Shown here piece by piece: positions 39,155-47,331 of a DNA stretch of 64,000 bases. The DNA is from Candidatus Limnocylindrales bacterium (lineage in GTDB: Bacteria; Moduliflexota; Moduliflexia; Moduliflexales; JAUQPW01). A program made the translations under genes and the position numbers. The stretch lies in contig DATMBG010000043.1 in assembly GCA_035559535.1 (NCBI GenBank), positions 118,821 through 182,820 of the forward strand. Reading direction: 5' to 3'. The notes under the pieces were generated by a model. It had not been told where the DNA came from and did no database searches. It worked only from the letters and a program-made list of their open reading frames with translations. The first letter of the stretch is position 1; every line of letters starts with the position of its first letter.

Positions 39155-40315
39155 ATGGCGAAGACGGTGATAAAAAATATTGGGACGCTGATCTCGGGAG
39201 ATTTTTCTAATCCTCTTTTGGAGGGGGATACGCTGGTGATTGAGAACGGTCGGATTCTCCAAACCGGATATTGGAAAGATTGTCAGACGGAAGGTGCCCA
39301 GAAAATCATTGACGCCAAAGGAAGTACGGTAGCCCCGGGTTTAATAGATTCCCATGTCCATCCAGTTTTTGGAGATTTTACGCCCAGGCAGAGAACGGTT
39401 GATTTCATCGATAGTGAGCTCCACGGTGGGGTAACGACCATGATTTCTGCCGGAGAAGTTCATTTACCGGGTCGGCCTAAGGATATTGTAGGTGTGAAGG
39501 CGCTGGCCATAGTAGCCGCCCGTTCTTTTAAAAATCTGAGACCCAGCGGAGTCAAAGTTCATGCGGGGGCTCCCATTCTGGAACTGGGGATGGTTGAGGA
39601 AGACTTTGCCGAAATGGCCCGGGCCGGGGTGAAACTTATCGGTGAGATCGGGCTGGGGAGTGTGAAAGAAGGGAAAGATGCTGCACCGATGGTACGGTGG
39701 GCCAAGAAATACGATATGACCGTTACGATCCATACCGGAGGCCCGTCCATTGCAGGAAGTAATGCGATCACTGCAGATACCGTTATGGAAGCAAGCCCCC
39801 ATATCGTGGGACACATCAACGGAGGCCATACTTCGATGCTTTTAAAAGATATTGAGAAGTTGGTGACTCAAACCGACATGGCCCTGGAGATAGTCCATTG
39901 TGGTAATATCAAAGCCGCTTTGCATACTTTAACCACGGCACGAGAGACGGGAAATTTGCACCGTATCATTATCGGAAATGATGCCCCTTCCGGAACAGGT
40001 GTCATACCGTTGGGCATCTTACGGGTTCTGAGCTTTCTTTCGTCCTTTGAAGAGGTGGCTCCCGAACAGATCTTTGCTATGGCCACGGGAAATACGGCTC
40101 GTGTCCATAACCTTCCGGTAGGATTTATCAAACCGGGTTACGAAGCAGACCTGATAATTATCGATGCTCCCATAGGCTCCGCCGGAAAAGATGCTCTTTC
40201 GGCCCTTAAAGCAGGCGACCTTCCCGGCATCTCCATGGTTCTCGTCGACGGCGAGATTAAGGTCCAGAAAAGTCGAAATACTCCTCCAGCAGCTCGTATG
40301 GCGGAGGTATCTTAA
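39155..40315 (+). CDS. ena: Enamidase-like amidohydrolase
   Basis: The 386-residue protein resembles Eubacterium barkeri enamidase from end to end, including the N-terminus TVIKNIGTLISGD and the C-terminus KSRNTPPAAR. That enzyme opens 1,4,5,6-tetrahydro-6-oxonicotinate to 2-formylglutarate and ammonia. The binuclear metal ligands I expect are all present: His67 and His69 (DSHVHP), Glu164 (GEIGLG, in place of the carboxylated Lys of most amidohydrolases), His193 (IHTGG), His216/220 and Asp276 (GNDAPSGTG). It is cytoplasmic, with no signal peptide. As first gene of the cluster it defines the pathway as N-heterocycle ring opening. Confidence 0.87.
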   Translation: MAKTVIKNIGTLISGDFSNPLLEGDTLVIENGRILQTGYWKDCQTEGAQKIIDAKGSTVAPGLIDSHVHPVFGDFTPRQRTVDFIDSELHGGVTTMISAGEVHLPGRPKDIVGVKALAIVAARSFKNLRPSGVKVHAGAPILELGMVEEDFAEMARAGVKLIGEIGLGSVKEGKDAAPMVRWAKKYDMTVTIHTGGPSIAGSNAITADTVMEASPHIVGHINGGHTSMLLKDIEKLVTQTDMALEIVHCGNIKAALHTLTTARETGNLHRIIIGNDAPSGTGVIPLGILRVLSFLSSFEEVAPEQIFAMATGNTARVHNLPVGFIKPGYEADLIIIDAPIGSAGKDALSALKAGDLPGISMVLVDGEIKVQKSRNTPPAARMAEVS

Positions 40316-41203
40316 GTGTACATTCTGGCCAGGTCCCTTAAAGAAGCGACTGAATTTCTCTTTGCAGCATCGGAAAGGGTTATTATTCTGGCAGGTGGGA
40401 CCGATTTGATGGTTTTCAATAGGGACCTGATCGCAGAGGCCGAACAACGGAAAAATCCGATTTTAGATGTTTCTCGGGTTGCGGAGATGCGAAACATCCG
40501 GCTGGAAAATCATCAACTGGTCATCGGAAGTGTGGTAACCTATCGAGATGTCTTGTTGAGTCGACCGGTCCAGCGTTATGGTTTAGCTCTGGTAGAAGCT
40601 TCCCAGAGAACCGGTTCCGCCCAGATTCGTAATGTGGGAACATTGGGGGGGAATGTGGTAAATGCTTCCCCGGCCGGAGATGCTTTGACGGCCCTGATAG
40701 CCCTTAATGGGGAAGTTGAGATAGCTTATGGGCAGGAATATTATCGGCAAAATATCGAAACTTTCCTTAAAGGGCCTAAAAAAACAGGGCTGCCTGAAAA
40801 TCACCTGGTTACGCGCCTTTTAGTTCCTGTTTACCAGGGTTATGTTGGAAGTTCGTTTTACAAGTTAGTTAACCGTGCTTCGAGTCAGCATGGTTTGGCT
40901 ATTTCGGTGGTCAGTGCTACTGCAGTAGTTCAGTTAAGCAAGGATAAGTCCCGCATAGAACGGACCCGATTGGTATTGGGAGCTGTGGCTCCTACACCAG
41001 TTCGTGCCCGACCAAGCGAGGAAATCCTGCAGGAGCGTCCAATCTCCAGGGATCTTATCAAAGAAGCTGCGCTAGCCGCCGTTCAGGTTATCGCGCCTAT
41101 CGACGATATCCGTGCCACGGCTACCTATCGCCGGGAAGTAGTCCCTGCGATTGTAGAAAATGTGTTGATCCATGCAATCAGAAAAGCTGCCTATTCATCC
41201 TGA
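40316..41203 (+). CDS. FAD-binding subunit of a molybdenum hydroxylase (xanthine dehydrogenase family)
   Basis: The 295-residue protein has the CoxM/NdhF-type fold. The first flavin loop is ILAGGTDLM and the second is SAQIRNVGTLGGNVVNASPAGD read in two parts (IRNVGTLGGN and NASPAGD). It starts at GTG immediately after the enamidase stop, with GGAGG eight bases upstream, so translation is coupled. It passes electrons from the Fe-S clusters of the partner at 41239 to NAD+ or another acceptor. Confidence 0.9.
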   Translation: MYILARSLKEATEFLFAASERVIILAGGTDLMVFNRDLIAEAEQRKNPILDVSRVAEMRNIRLENHQLVIGSVVTYRDVLLSRPVQRYGLALVEASQRTGSAQIRNVGTLGGNVVNASPAGDALTALIALNGEVEIAYGQEYYRQNIETFLKGPKKTGLPENHLVTRLLVPVYQGYVGSSFYKLVNRASSQHGLAISVVSATAVVQLSKDKSRIERTRLVLGAVAPTPVRARPSEEILQERPISRDLIKEAALAAVQVIAPIDDIRATATYRREVVPAIVENVLIHAIRKAAYSS

Positions 41204-41238
41204 CCGTCCCTATTTTAGCTTAACAACTGTAACCATCC

Positions 41239-44034
41239 ATGTTTGAAATCCGTTTTACCCTTAATGAACAGCCTGTCTGTGTTTTTTCGCATCCCGGCAA
41301 GTCATTGCTACAGGTCTTACGGGAAGATCTAAAATTAACAGGTACCAAAATGGGGTGCTTGGAAGGTGAATGTGGAGCTTGCAGTGTTTTTGTTAACGGA
41401 ACTCTGGTTAATTCCTGTTTAATACCGGTAGGTAAAGTACAGGGGAGTACCGTGATAACCATCGAAGGATTGGCCGGGCACCCGGACTTTCCCGTTATCC
41501 AACGGGCTTTCTTGGAAAAATGGGCGGTTCAATGTGGAATTTGTATTCCTGGGATGATCATGGCAACCAAGGCTCTGTTAGATAAAAATCCCAATCCTTC
41601 CCGACAAGAGATTAAAACCTTTTTATCCGGTAATCTTTGTCGATGTACAGGATACGTGAAGATCCTGGAAGCAGTGGAGTTTGCAGCGTTCCTCCTGCAG
41701 GGAGATCCAAAAAATGGAGATGCCCGGGTAGAAGAGCAGGGGAGTAGGGAAGATGGGGCAGTTGCCTTCTCCCCCTCCCCTATCCGCCTGGTTGGCCGCT
41801 CCATAACCCGGGTGGATGGTGCCGAGAAGATTTCAGGTACAGCCAAATATGCAGATGACTATCATCTGGAGGATATGCATTACCTTCACCTGGTGCGGAG
41901 TCCCCATGCCCATGCCAGGATTTTGAGGATTCAAATGGAAGAGGCTCTCCTGGAACCGGGGGTTCTGGGGATTCTAACGGCTAAAGATATTCCCGGTCGT
42001 AATCGGTTTGGTATTATTGTTGAAGATCAGCCGGTTCTGGCCGAAGATCGGGTCCGGTTCAAAGGGGAAGCCGTGGCTATGGTGGTTGCCTCTTCTCGAG
42101 AAAGAGCTCAAAAGGCTGCAGAAAAGGTCCGGGTGGACTATGAACTACTACCTGCCCTGTTCTCACCCTTTGAGGCTTTGAAACCGGATGCCCCCCAACT
42201 CCATGACTCCGGAAATATACTTTCGAATCCCATGGTAAAGCGAGGTGATGTAGAAGAAGGGTTCTCCCAATCTGAAATTATTGTGGAGAATACCTTTGAG
42301 ACTACCTTCATCGAGCATGCTTACCTTGAGACTGAAGCCGGAATTGCCTACCTGGATGAAAAGGGTCGCATTACCCTGCGGGTTTCGACCCAAACCCCCC
42401 ACATGGATCAGGAAGCGACTGCCAGGATCCTGGGAGTACCGGGTCATCAGGTTCGGGTTATCCAGGCAACCACGGGGGGAGGATTTGGAGGTAAACTGGA
42501 TATCTCCGTTCAGCCTTTCCTGGCTCTGGCCGTTCATAAGTTTGGAAAACCGGTTAAATTGACTTACAGCCGGGAGGAATCCTTTCTCAGTACCACAAAA
42601 CGCCATCCCTATGTCATGACTTGTAAACTGGGTGCTAAACGGGATGGTACCCTGGTTGCGGCTCAGGTAAACATTGTAGGAGATACCGGGGCTTATGCTT
42701 CGTGGGGTCCAACTGTCATTAAGCGTGCGGTTATCCACGGGAGTGGTCCTTACTCCCTCTCCCATTACCTGGGTGAGGGTAAGGTTGTGTACACCAACAA
42801 TCCCATTGCCGGAGCCATGAGAGGATTCAGCACGCCGCAAATGGCCTTTGCAACCGAATCCCAGATGGATATCCTGGCGACCAGATTGGGTATAGATCCT
42901 ATCGCACTTCGGTTAAAAAACTGTTTGAAACCCGGCTCGGTTACAGCTACCGGACAGGTCTTGGGTGTGAGTGTCGGAATGGAGGAAACCTTGCTGGCCG
43001 TCCGGAATAAATGGGAGGAGATCAAGGGAAGATATCCTCTGGGGCGGCAAGGAGATTTCGCCTATGGATTTGGGGTAGCGGGTATGTGGTATGGAATTGG
43101 AAATACGGCCATGAGCAACCCTTCCCGCGTGAGATTAGAACTGGAGCCCGATGGGAAAATCCATCTCTATACCGGTGCAGCCGATATTGGACAGGGTTCA
43201 AGCACGGTTCTTCTTCAAATTTTGGCCGATGAAATGGAAACCTCTATGGATCAACTTCGCCTGACTACAGCCGACACAGAAATTACCCCTGATTCCGGAA
43301 AAACCTCGGCCAGCCGCCAGGTTTTTATCACAGGAAATGCTATTCGGGATGCAGCAGGACAACTGAAGGAGACTTTGCTGAAACGAGGAGCAGAACTCTT
43401 GAAATGCCCAATAGATAGCTTAAACGTGGGTCGTGGGTATATCTTCTCTCAGGATCAACAACGATCTGTATCCTTTGCCGAAGTTGCCCGTTATCTTCGA
43501 GATACCCGGTCTCCCACCTCTTTTATGGGCTACTTTGATCCTCAAACAACCCCTCTCAGCGAGCTTGGACAGGGATCTCCTTACCAAACTTATGGTTTCG
43601 GAACCCATCTGGCCCATGTTCAAGTCCATACCCGTACGGGGGAAGTTAAGGTCCTTCAGTTTATCGCAGCCCACGATGTCGGCAGAGCGATCAATCCCAA
43701 AGGCGTCGAGGGTCAAATTGAAGGAGGGGTTGTAATGGGGTTAGGATTTGCCCTTACAGAACGGTTTGTTCCAGAGAAAACCCACAATTTTTCCACTTAT
43801 TTAATTCCAACCTTCGAGGAAACTCCCGAAATTTATCCCCTTATCATTGAAAGTGAAGAACCTGCAGGTCCTTTTGGTGCAAAGGGGGTAGGAGAATTGG
43901 CCATGATCGGCACGGCCCCGGCCATTATTAACGCCATTTATAATGCCACAGGGGCCCGGATTTATAGCCTTCCGGCAACTCCAGAGAAGGTTTTTAATGC
44001 CTTAAAAAATAGTTCGTTGTCCGGGGCCCGTTGA
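41239..44034 (+). CDS. Fused [2Fe-2S] and molybdopterin subunit of a molybdenum hydroxylase
   Basis: The 931-residue protein joins two subunits that are separate in many homologues. Residues 1-155 hold the two [2Fe-2S] domains (Cys40, 45, 48, 60 and Cys99, 102, 134, 136). From about 182 comes the molybdopterin part, with VGRSITRVDGAEKISG, ATTGGGFGGK, AMRGFSTPQ and the catalytic Glu in GPFGAKGVGE. Such enzymes insert oxygen from water into an activated C-H of purines, nicotinate or aldehydes. With enamidase beside it, hydroxylation of a nicotinate-like ring is the likeliest job, but substrate residues cannot be judged by eye. No molybdenum-cofactor maturation gene is adjacent. Confidence 0.9.
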   Translation: MFEIRFTLNEQPVCVFSHPGKSLLQVLREDLKLTGTKMGCLEGECGACSVFVNGTLVNSCLIPVGKVQGSTVITIEGLAGHPDFPVIQRAFLEKWAVQCGICIPGMIMATKALLDKNPNPSRQEIKTFLSGNLCRCTGYVKILEAVEFAAFLLQGDPKNGDARVEEQGSREDGAVAFSPSPIRLVGRSITRVDGAEKISGTAKYADDYHLEDMHYLHLVRSPHAHARILRIQMEEALLEPGVLGILTAKDIPGRNRFGIIVEDQPVLAEDRVRFKGEAVAMVVASSRERAQKAAEKVRVDYELLPALFSPFEALKPDAPQLHDSGNILSNPMVKRGDVEEGFSQSEIIVENTFETTFIEHAYLETEAGIAYLDEKGRITLRVSTQTPHMDQEATARILGVPGHQVRVIQATTGGGFGGKLDISVQPFLALAVHKFGKPVKLTYSREESFLSTTKRHPYVMTCKLGAKRDGTLVAAQVNIVGDTGAYASWGPTVIKRAVIHGSGPYSLSHYLGEGKVVYTNNPIAGAMRGFSTPQMAFATESQMDILATRLGIDPIALRLKNCLKPGSVTATGQVLGVSVGMEETLLAVRNKWEEIKGRYPLGRQGDFAYGFGVAGMWYGIGNTAMSNPSRVRLELEPDGKIHLYTGAADIGQGSSTVLLQILADEMETSMDQLRLTTADTEITPDSGKTSASRQVFITGNAIRDAAGQLKETLLKRGAELLKCPIDSLNVGRGYIFSQDQQRSVSFAEVARYLRDTRSPTSFMGYFDPQTTPLSELGQGSPYQTYGFGTHLAHVQVHTRTGEVKVLQFIAAHDVGRAINPKGVEGQIEGGVVMGLGFALTERFVPEKTHNFSTYLIPTFEETPEIYPLIIESEEPAGPFGAKGVGELAMIGTAPAIINAIYNATGARIYSLPATPEKVFNALKNSSLSGAR

Positions 44035-44142
44035 AACTCCGGATACAGAGAATCCGAAGACCATTTTTCTGGCTTATCTCTCTGGGTTCAGGGTTATGGA
44101 GGTCAAGAGAGCAACAGACCCCAGACAACGGACGGCGGACAG

Positions 44143-45513
44143 ATGTCCGAGGAAAATATTGTAACCTGCAAATGTTGCCCTGTTTTCTGCCGAATTCGGC
44201 CCGGCCAGAAGGGAGCCTGTTTACGGTATGAAAATTACAACGGTGAGGTTCGCCGGACGATCCCACTGGTACGTTATGACGCTATCAAGGAGGTTGCGGC
44301 AGATAACGACCAGCCGATAACAAATCACGAACTACAACCGGAAATTACAGGGATCGGTTCGGGAACCACTTATCCGGATTATAAAAGAGCTCCCTTTATC
44401 GTTCAATACGAGGAAAGTGGTGTCGAAGTGGTTACGGTGGTATCGGAAGTGCCGCTCAGTTATTGTGGGATGGAAATTAAACTGGATACCGATGAGTATA
44501 TCGGGGAGGAGTGTGCCAAGGTTCATAGCGAGGGAGTTCAGGTTGGGTTTGTAGCACAAGAACAGTATGGATCCAAGATGCTCAGCCTGGGGGGAATTAA
44601 TTTCATCAAGGAGAAAAAATCCGGGTTGAAAACCGTTCTCCTCATGGAAGCCATTGCCAATCGAGAAAAGGTGGAGGTTCAAATAGAAAGGGGAGCCCAT
44701 ATTGAATTCCGGGTGGGGGAAGCTCCTGTTATCAATGGGAAAAAAATCCAAAAGATGCGGGTGGGTTGTGGAAGCGCAGCCATGGCTTTATTTGCGTATC
44801 CTTTCCGAGAAGCCGCAGATGAGGTCATTGTAATCGACTCAGATTTAACTGCGATCTATACAGAGCATCCCGTGGGTAAGGATTTAGCTTCGGGTTTTTC
44901 CGGTATTCATCTTAAATTCCGTCGAAGCTCTCCAGGTCGGTATTTTGGTGATGATGGAGAGGGTTGGGGAGGAACCTCCATTCAGAATCCCGTAGACGTT
45001 ATCAGTTATATCGAAAACATCCGGGATAAAGAAGGGATGACCATCTTGATCACGGAGGCTACCGGTGAGCGAAGCGCTTTATTTCAGGTTCAGAGAGGCA
45101 AGCTGATAGAAATTCCATTGACTCCCCAGGCTTCCCGGGTTGTTCAACTCATTCAGGAAAACTGTGAACCTTCCCGGGTATCGGCCCTTTTTATCGGAGG
45201 AGCCGGTGGAAGTGCCCGGGTAGGAGTTGCCTCTAAACCCTTGAAGTTTACCGAAGCAGTACATCAGGGTAGGGTTAAAATGACCTCCGGAGGTGCTCCC
45301 GTATTCATTTATCCAGGGGGGGGAATTACCTACCTGGTAGATGTGGAGAAAATCATGAAGGGTTCCTTTGGTTGGATTCCCACACCGGCTATGGTAGCTC
45401 CTATTGAATATACCATGCCGCTGGATCTCTATTTAGAACTGGGAGGATTTGCAGACTCGATCGTACCTTTAAAGGAACTAAGGGATCCGGTAGTCTTTTA
45501 CCAGAGACCTTAG
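44143..45513 (+). CDS. 6-hydroxynicotinate-reductase-like protein
   Basis: The 456-residue protein belongs, as far as I can recognise, to the group annotated as 6-hydroxynicotinate reductase (Hnr). A Cys-rich N-terminus (CKCCPVFCRIRPGQKGAC; Cys9, 11, 12, 16, 26) is suited to one Fe-S cluster. Gly-rich stretches follow: GCGSAAMALFAYP, FIGGAGGSARVGVAS and VFIYPGGGITYLVD. Nine Cys in total is fewer than the twelve needed for the one [2Fe-2S] and two [4Fe-4S] clusters reported for the E. barkeri enzyme, so cofactors may differ. It would reduce the hydroxylated ring before enamidase opens it. The assignment leans on cluster context. Confidence 0.65.
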   Translation: MSEENIVTCKCCPVFCRIRPGQKGACLRYENYNGEVRRTIPLVRYDAIKEVAADNDQPITNHELQPEITGIGSGTTYPDYKRAPFIVQYEESGVEVVTVVSEVPLSYCGMEIKLDTDEYIGEECAKVHSEGVQVGFVAQEQYGSKMLSLGGINFIKEKKSGLKTVLLMEAIANREKVEVQIERGAHIEFRVGEAPVINGKKIQKMRVGCGSAAMALFAYPFREAADEVIVIDSDLTAIYTEHPVGKDLASGFSGIHLKFRRSSPGRYFGDDGEGWGGTSIQNPVDVISYIENIRDKEGMTILITEATGERSALFQVQRGKLIEIPLTPQASRVVQLIQENCEPSRVSALFIGGAGGSARVGVASKPLKFTEAVHQGRVKMTSGGAPVFIYPGGGITYLVDVEKIMKGSFGWIPTPAMVAPIEYTMPLDLYLELGGFADSIVPLKELRDPVVFYQRP

Positions 45514-45548
45514 GGGAAACAAAATATGGCCCCTTCTTCTCCGGGTTT

Positions 45549-46475
45549 ATGAACTTTCCCTTAGAGTTGTGGGGTCTGACGGACGATGTTCCTATAACTG
45601 CTTGGGGTGGAAAGCAATTCCTTTCCATGAAAGAGTTTCGATTGATAAAGGAAGGTCAGGCTTCTGTTCAGTATGGGCCGATGTTTTTAGTGGTCACCGT
45701 CTACGATATCCATGGGCCCAATACCCCTCTGGCCCTGGAAGGTGTTAAAAAGGGGACTCAGGTATTCGATCAAGTTGCCCGTTATAAACAGGTGGTTTTC
45801 CAGAATATCTGCAAGGTTAGAGAGGGCCCGAATTATCCCGACGTCGTCAATCATATGATTCAGTCGGTAGCCAGATTGGATGATCCGACCTTTACCCCCA
45901 TGGCGGCGGTTGCCGGATGTATTGCGGATAAAGTGGCCGACTTTCTGGTAGAAAAAGGGGGACAGAAAGTGGTGGTGGATAACGGAGGGGATATCGCCAT
46001 TCGCTTGGGAAATAAGGAGAGTATCGTAGTTGGAATTCGAACCGCTCTGGCTTCCCACCATATACGCTGTAAAGTAACCCTTTTCAAATCCGATGGAATT
46101 GGTGGCGTAGCGACCAGTGGACTGGGAGGACACAGCTTTACCAAGGGAATTGCCACTGCCGCTACAGCGTTTGCGGAGAATGCAGGTTATGCCGATGCGG
46201 CGGCAACATTCATTGGAAATAGAACAAATATCGAAGATCCGGCCATTGAACGCCGACCGGCTGAGCAGATAAATCCCTTAACTGATATTCCGGGTCATCT
46301 GGTTACTTACAGGGTAGGAACTCTTAGCAGGGAAAAGAGACTCAGGGCTCTACAAAACGGATTGGAGGCAGCAGAACTCTTGAGAACCCGAAGAGCCATT
46401 CAAGATGCACTGATTGCCATTCAGGAGGATATCTTCATGACAGAGGGTTTACGAGAAAGAATAATTTACTGTTAA
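45549..46475 (+). CDS. UPF0280 family protein (ApbE-like superfamily)
   Basis: The 308-residue protein begins with a segment FRLIKEGQASVQYGPMFLVV and carries MAAVAGCIADKVADFL, VVDNGGDIAIRLG and GGVATSGLGGHSFTKG, which resemble the NGGG-type and Thr/Ser-Gly motifs of the FMN transferase ApbE. UPF0280 proteins have no assigned reaction. It sits 35 bases after the Hnr-like gene, suggesting co-function, perhaps in flavin handling of that enzyme. No signal peptide is present, unlike exported ApbE. Confidence 0.82.
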   Translation: MNFPLELWGLTDDVPITAWGGKQFLSMKEFRLIKEGQASVQYGPMFLVVTVYDIHGPNTPLALEGVKKGTQVFDQVARYKQVVFQNICKVREGPNYPDVVNHMIQSVARLDDPTFTPMAAVAGCIADKVADFLVEKGGQKVVVDNGGDIAIRLGNKESIVVGIRTALASHHIRCKVTLFKSDGIGGVATSGLGGHSFTKGIATAATAFAENAGYADAAATFIGNRTNIEDPAIERRPAEQINPLTDIPGHLVTYRVGTLSREKRLRALQNGLEAAELLRTRRAIQDALIAIQEDIFMTEGLRERIIYC

Positions 46476-46477
46476 CC

Positions 46478-46580
46478 TGTCTGTTGTTCGTTGTCCGTTA
46501 CCGATGATAGAGTAGGTTAAACGTCTTTGTTTGACAGATGAGAAAGCAACAGGCAACGAATGATGGACAACAGATTCAAG
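46478..46580. repeat. Imperfect inverted repeat of TTGTCCG-type units
   Basis: CTGTCTGTTGTTCGTTGTCCG just after the UPF0280 stop is approximately complementary to GCAACAGGCAACGAATGATGGACAACAG before the AA_synth gene (written here in parts: left arm near 46478-46503, right arm near 46546-46573). Related ACAACGGAC units lie at 44125-44150 ahead of the Hnr-like gene. No coding function is likely. Confidence 0.5.
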
Positions 46581-46582
46581 AA

Positions 46583-47161
46583 ATGAAAATCAGAAAATTC
46601 GTTACCATCGTTGAGGAGGTTTTAAGCGAGTTAGGCCGGGAAGTTCCAAAACCGATCAAGAAAGCCGCGGCCATTGCTGTGATAGAAAATCCGTTTGCAG
46701 GAAAATATGTCGAAGATTTAACCGAACTCATTGAAATCGGGGCAGAACTGGGAGATCTATTGGGGAAGCGCGCAGTGGAGGCTCTGGGGATTTCTCCAGA
46801 TAAGGTAGAGAGCTATGGTAAAGCAGCTGTCGTGGGAATATTTGGAGAACTGGAGCATGCGGCAGCTATCCTCCATCCCAAGTTTGGAGATCCTTTTCGA
46901 AAACAGGTAGGAGGAGGAAAGGCAATTATTCCTTCAGCCAAAAAGGTCGGACCTCCGGCTACTCCTATTGATATTCCTCTCCATTACAAAGATGCCGCCT
47001 TTGTCCGTTCCCACTTCGATGCCATGGAGGTGCGGGTAGCGGATTCTCCAAGGCCTACAGAAATTTTGGTGGCCCTGGCTGTGACCGATGGAGGAAGACC
47101 TCTGGCCCGAATTGGAGGTTTAAGGAAAGAAGAGGCCAGGAAAGAAGACGGTCTGAGATAA
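46583..47161 (+). CDS. AA_synth family protein (amino acid synthesis family)
   Basis: The 192-residue protein fits the PF06684-type family in full: MKIRKFVTIVEEVLSELG, AAIAVIENPFAGKYVEDL, AAVVGIFGELEHAAAILHP, RKQVGGGKAIIPSAKKVG and the C-terminal LVALAVTDGGRPLARIGG. The family name is historical; no reaction is established, though members often lie beside amidohydrolases and N-heterocycle genes. The ATG at 46583 is preferred because homologues begin with MKIRK; 46538 would add 15 residues encoded within an inverted repeat. Confidence 0.83.
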   Translation: MKIRKFVTIVEEVLSELGREVPKPIKKAAAIAVIENPFAGKYVEDLTELIEIGAELGDLLGKRAVEALGISPDKVESYGKAAVVGIFGELEHAAAILHPKFGDPFRKQVGGGKAIIPSAKKVGPPATPIDIPLHYKDAAFVRSHFDAMEVRVADSPRPTEILVALAVTDGGRPLARIGGLRKEEARKEDGLR

Positions 47162-47194
47162 AAAGGGATGGGTAAAAAAGGATGGACCCTTACC

Positions 47195-47280
47195 CCCCGG
47201 TCCCCATAGCTGCCAGGATAAGCTGAAAAGCCCCGTCAGAGGCGAACGGTCGGTAGCCCCTGACGTAAGTCAGGGGATCC
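47195..47280 (+). repeat. Structured element resembling an IS200/IS605 right end
   Basis: After AAAAGCCCCGTCAGAGGCGA comes CGGTCGGTAGCC and an 8-bp hairpin CCCCTGAC-GTAA-GTCAGGGG (47257-47276). This AAGCCCC/GGTAGCCCC...GGGG layout is typical of the 3' end of IS605-family elements, where the omega RNA of TnpB ends. No tnpA or tnpB is present in the window, so it may be a solo end, a MITE or a coincidental terminator of the AA_synth gene. Confidence 0.4.
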
Positions 47281-47331
47281 AGTCATTCAGAATTTTTTCA
47301 AGTTCTGGAGGAGCGACCTGGGATATTTGTG

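Noticed and set aside
44143..45513. SGTT near residue 74 of the Hnr-like protein as an ApbE flavinylation site
   Set aside because: The canonical site is S/T-G-A-S/T with an upstream Asp. Thr in place of Ala and an N-terminal-region location make it too weak to call as a feature; it is kept only as a testable point.
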